NCBI GenBank assembly: GCA_027382625.1
Contig: JAJKFJ010022135.1
Span: forward strand, 1-61,733
Length of the DNA stretch: 61,733 nt
Direction: 5' to 3'
From: Tetmemena sp. SeJ-2015
Taxonomy: Eukaryota > Ciliophora > Spirotrichea > Sporadotrichida > Oxytrichidae
Shown here: piece by piece, positions 59,490-61,733 of the stretch
Layout: each line of letters opens with the position of its first letter
Position numbering within the stretch: position 1 is the first letter of the stretch
Program-made: the position numbers and the translations under genes
Notes under the pieces: generated by a model
The model's database searches: none
The model's input: the letters and a program-made list of their open reading frames with translations, nothing else
What the model was told of the DNA's origin: nothing

Positions 59490-59960
59490 TAGTGAATAAG
59501 TGGCCTCAAATAATACAACTCGATGAGGAACCTCAAGTCCTTAAATATTCCTACCTTATAGTAGTGTATAAGTACACTCACAAATTAAAAGCAAAAGATG
59601 AATGCAGGCTGCTGCCATTATCAATGGAACACGCGGCAAGATATTCTTTAGACGGATTCAATGTGAGGACGCTATAATGGGCCGCCAGTTGACTACTAAT
59701 AGGTAAGAAGGAAACCACACAGGTAACCTCCGTCTACGGCTTACATTACTATACATAGATTACGGTGGATTACGATGTTGAAACAACTAGACTCCACTGA
59801 TTCATAGTCTTTTCGTGGAAGGCCGGCATAATTCTTACGCCATCAGAATTAAAGACTCACTCAGGAATTTGGATACTAAATAGGGAAGATCCTAAAGCAT
59901 CTTCCGTGGCGTAATTACAGATTTCTCGTGACGTCAAGATTAAGCCTATAAGAGAAGCGT
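59490..59960. other. GC-elevated island 2 (about 470 bp)
   Basis: A second patch of clearly higher GC, sharply bounded. An ATG frame at 59492 gives MNKWPQIIQLDEEPQVLKYS and runs to TGA 59692 (67 residues), reading one TAA as Gln. It looks more protein-like than average but is unmatched. It contains the palindrome TGACGTCA near 59.93 kb, as does island 1. Gene, structured RNA or transposon remnant cannot be told apart here. Confidence 0.45.
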
Positions 59961-60139
59961 ATAATTCTATAAAAATATGGCTAATAAGCTAATGAATGAA
60001 TGAATGAATGACTGCTTTTATAAATATTATATTTAAATCAAAAAAAGCAAAATAAAAAAGGAAACTATTTAGCTAAAGCAATAAAAGAAAACAAAGGAAT
60101 CTAATATGTTAAATAAAAATAATTTTACCTATTCTATAA

Positions 60140-61215
60140 TTTAATAGTCCCTGTTGGAACTTTCGTTGACTTTTGACAATAAATTTGACTTTCTAGAATA
60201 TGATTGCCTTTTGCTATTTACAAATCTTAAAAATCTGTCAATAGAATACTTAAACTCTGAATAAAATAGCATTATTGAGATTTTGAATACTGCTTTAAAA
60301 ATGAAAAACCTAGAGTTCCTATCGATAAAAGAGAAAATACTTTAATTTGAAGTTTATGGAGATAACAACTCTCTTATAAGAAGTTTAGCTCTTGCATTAG
60401 ACTCTTTCAAAAATTATTTTATTAAGTAAAGAGCTTAAAAATAAAAAATTAGTCCAAGTTAAATACTATCCAACTTAGTTTTTTTATATAATTAAAATTA
60501 TACTAAACTCGCTAGAGACTTCTCAAGTACCCAACATAAATACGCATATCAATCTTTTAAGCATGATATAGGATGAATACGAATGCAGAATCGGAGGTAA
60601 GAGATATTTCAGATAAATTCTCTAGTAGATGCTGATTGAAGACCTGATGTCCAGATGGTTAACGCCTAGATGAGTGAATTTTTACTCCTAAGTTCGAAAC
60701 CCACAGGTAAAACTCTTTTTTTATTTTTTTTTCTGACAAATATATTTAACAGCAGCAGTAATAACAGTAACAGCAGTAGCAATAGCAGTAGTAAAAAATG
60801 AAATATTAAATGAAAATGAGAAAAGAAATTTTAGCGAGATAGTTTGAAAAGAGAAAGTTTGAAAATAAATAAAAGATGTTTAAGAAAAGCTGATAATTCA
60901 AAGTGATTAGTTAGCTCAAAAGTACGCATTAAACATCAAGATTATAAATCTATAAGATGTTTTATTAATTTAACGATCAGATCATTTATACATCTCTTTT
61001 TTGCAATCTCTCTAATCCATTCATATTCTACCTATAATTAAGCTTACTTGGAAGAAGTCAAAATATAAATGAGGAGTAATTTTGAAAAAATTAGAGCATC
61101 TTTGAAGAGGAATTAAAGGTTCTTAACTTTAATTATGAACCTTGAAGAATTTAAGCTACCATCAGAGAGGGAAGAGATTCAAGGTCAAGAATTAGAGATT
61201 ATAGATTTAGAATGA
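60140..61215 (+). CDS. leucine-rich protein, C-terminal part
   Basis: An open segment from about 60140 reads SLLELSLTFDNKFDFLEYDC then LLLFTNLKNLSIEYLN and LKMKNLEFLSIKEKIL, a regular leucine-rich spacing. After frame changes, coding resumes as DEYECRIGGKRYFRQ and MLIEDLMSRWLTPR (60.57-60.67 kb), a run of 16 glutamines (60747-60794) with a basic helix, and a C-terminus RSNFEKIRASLKRNQRFL ... LEIIDLE ending at TGA 61213-61215. No start codon is seen, so the 5' part lies elsewhere, possibly in the 51.7-52.9 kb segment. Junctions near 60.48, 60.57, 60.70 and 60.90 kb are unresolved. Confidence 0.55.
60747..60794 (+). repeat. 16-codon polyglutamine tract using all four Gln codons
   Basis: Sixteen consecutive codons in one frame are CAG, CAA, TAA or TAG. 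With the standard code this frame would have eight stops. Mixed codons suggest selection for glutamine rather than a simple triplet expansion. Confidence 0.65.
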
Positions 61216-61539
61216 AAAATTTGAGAGAGGACAAAAGAACGCTTCCTTGAATGTTTTAGTTTAAAAATACTATAAAACATTCTGATTAGCCAAAAGTGCT
61301 TCAAAATAAAATGATTTGGCTTTCATAATTTTATTTATTGTCATGATTTCTGATATTTTTATATTATATATTTTGAATGAAAATGTAAAATTTTGAAGTT
61401 TTTGAGCATTTCCTCTTTTAATAAAAGAATCATTTTTGTGCAACTTAATATCCAACTACTTCAAAAGAAAGAGTGTAGTATACATTACTATCCGAAGAGG
61501 CATGAATAAATATATCACTAATTAACCTTATAATTTAAG
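61216..61539. other. 3' flank, no gene seen
   Basis: AT-rich; no coding frame with support. Confidence 0.4.
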
Positions 61540-61733
61540 GGGGAGGGCCTTTCCTCGTCACCCACTTTTTTCATGAAAATATGAAAATTTATGATATAGC
61601 CTAAAATTATCGAAAAACAACAAATTTTAAGTCCAAATTAAATTTCAAAGGGTCCATCCAGTCAATATTCTTATTTTTTATCAATTTAAAAAAATCTTAG
61701 AAAGAATTTATATTTTATAAAAAATTGGAAAAT
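61540..61733. mobile_element. partial second copy of the C-run element
   Basis: GGGGGAGGG, then CACCCACTTTTTTCATGA and AAAATTTATGA, resembles the left end of the 42881-43603 element in order and spacing. The copy is cut by the window edge. Confidence 0.4.

Noticed and set aside
60640..60715. tRNA-like pattern (CCAGATGGTTAACG...GTTCGAAACC then poly-T)
   Set aside because: The acceptor and T stems do not pair, and the same bases read as coding sequence of the leucine-rich gene (MSRWLTPR). The resemblance is to A and B boxes only.
1..61733. Paramecium or Tetrahymena origin
   Set aside because: The code fits, but most inserts are bounded by non-TA pointers and can be as short as 11 bp within coding sequence, unlike the TA-bounded inserts of Paramecium or the mostly intergenic long ones of Tetrahymena.
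1..61733. Euplotes-type +1 frameshifting as the cause of broken frames
   Set aside because: Euplotes uses UGA as cysteine and UAA/UAG as stops, the opposite of what is seen. The breaks are explained by pointer repeats.
1..61733. Scrambled or inverted gene segments
   Set aside because: In every gene where I could follow the order, segments run in the normal order and orientation. Unresolved parts (1.2-3 kb, 9.2-20 kb) cannot exclude it.
1..61733. CRISPR arrays, riboswitches, bacterial operons
   Set aside because: No regularly spaced repeats or prokaryotic signals; the window is clearly eukaryotic.

Overview
The window reads as germline (micronuclear) DNA of a ciliate, most likely a hypotrich (spirotrich). 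Two observations support this. First, protein-coding stretches are full of in-frame TAA and TAG and end only at TGA. One frame in the 17.29-18.88 kb gene runs about 530 codons this way, so UAA and UAG mean glutamine and UGA is the only stop. Second, the genes are broken again and again by short AT-rich inserts bounded by short direct repeats that act as pointers. Deleting one repeat plus the insert restores the frame, and in the recognisable proteins it also restores the residues expected for the family. I resolved 22 such junctions by eye, with pointers of 3-15 bp and inserts of 11-109 bp. Most pointers are not TA, which argues against Paramecium-type inserts. Ordinary GT-AG introns are also present. 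I cannot name the species.

Layout. 0.7-4 kb (+): a multi-pass membrane protein of a ciliate family. 6.2-7.5 kb (-): a secreted Gly/Pro/Ser repeat protein. 7.85-8.96 kb (+): an unrecognised protein in at least five germline segments. 9.2-14.6 kb (+): a large acidic unrecognised protein. 14.6-20.2 kb (+): a very N/Q/S-rich protein with coiled coils. 20.3-21.2 kb (+): a PX-domain protein. 21.3-22.0 kb (-): mitochondrial NFU1. 22.2-23.1 kb: a direct duplication of about 290 bp. 23.3-28 kb (+): a P5B-type ATPase. 28-29.2 kb: repeats. 29.3-34.0 kb (+): an unrecognised Q/N-rich protein. 34.1-35.5 kb (-): a Q-rich protein with an unrecognised conserved-looking core. 35.7-41.9 kb (-): a giant coiled-coil protein. 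42.1-42.8 kb (+): a REEP/Yop1-like ER-shaping protein. 42.9-43.6 kb: a small transposon-like insert. 44.1-45.4 kb (-): a peroxisomal-type SLC25 carrier. 45.6-49.8 kb (-): meckelin (TMEM67). 50.0-51.0 kb (-): an ankyrin-repeat protein. 51.7-52.9 kb and 60.1-61.2 kb (+): two stretches of leucine-rich coding sequence.

The 7 kb between those last two stretches is nearly gene-free. It holds inverted-repeat elements, at least three copies of a MITE-like repeat, two islands of much higher GC, and a run of low-complexity sequence at 53.2-53.9 kb that looks like poor base calling. The interval is probably germline-limited and may separate two parts of one gene.

The genes do not form an evident pathway. 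Meckelin, PX, REEP, the P5B ATPase and the carrier are ordinary eukaryotic housekeeping or ciliary functions. The main interest is the rearrangement architecture: which segments are kept, how they are joined, and what lies in the eliminated part. All coding coordinates span unprocessed DNA, including inserts and introns, and the start or end is approximate where noted.
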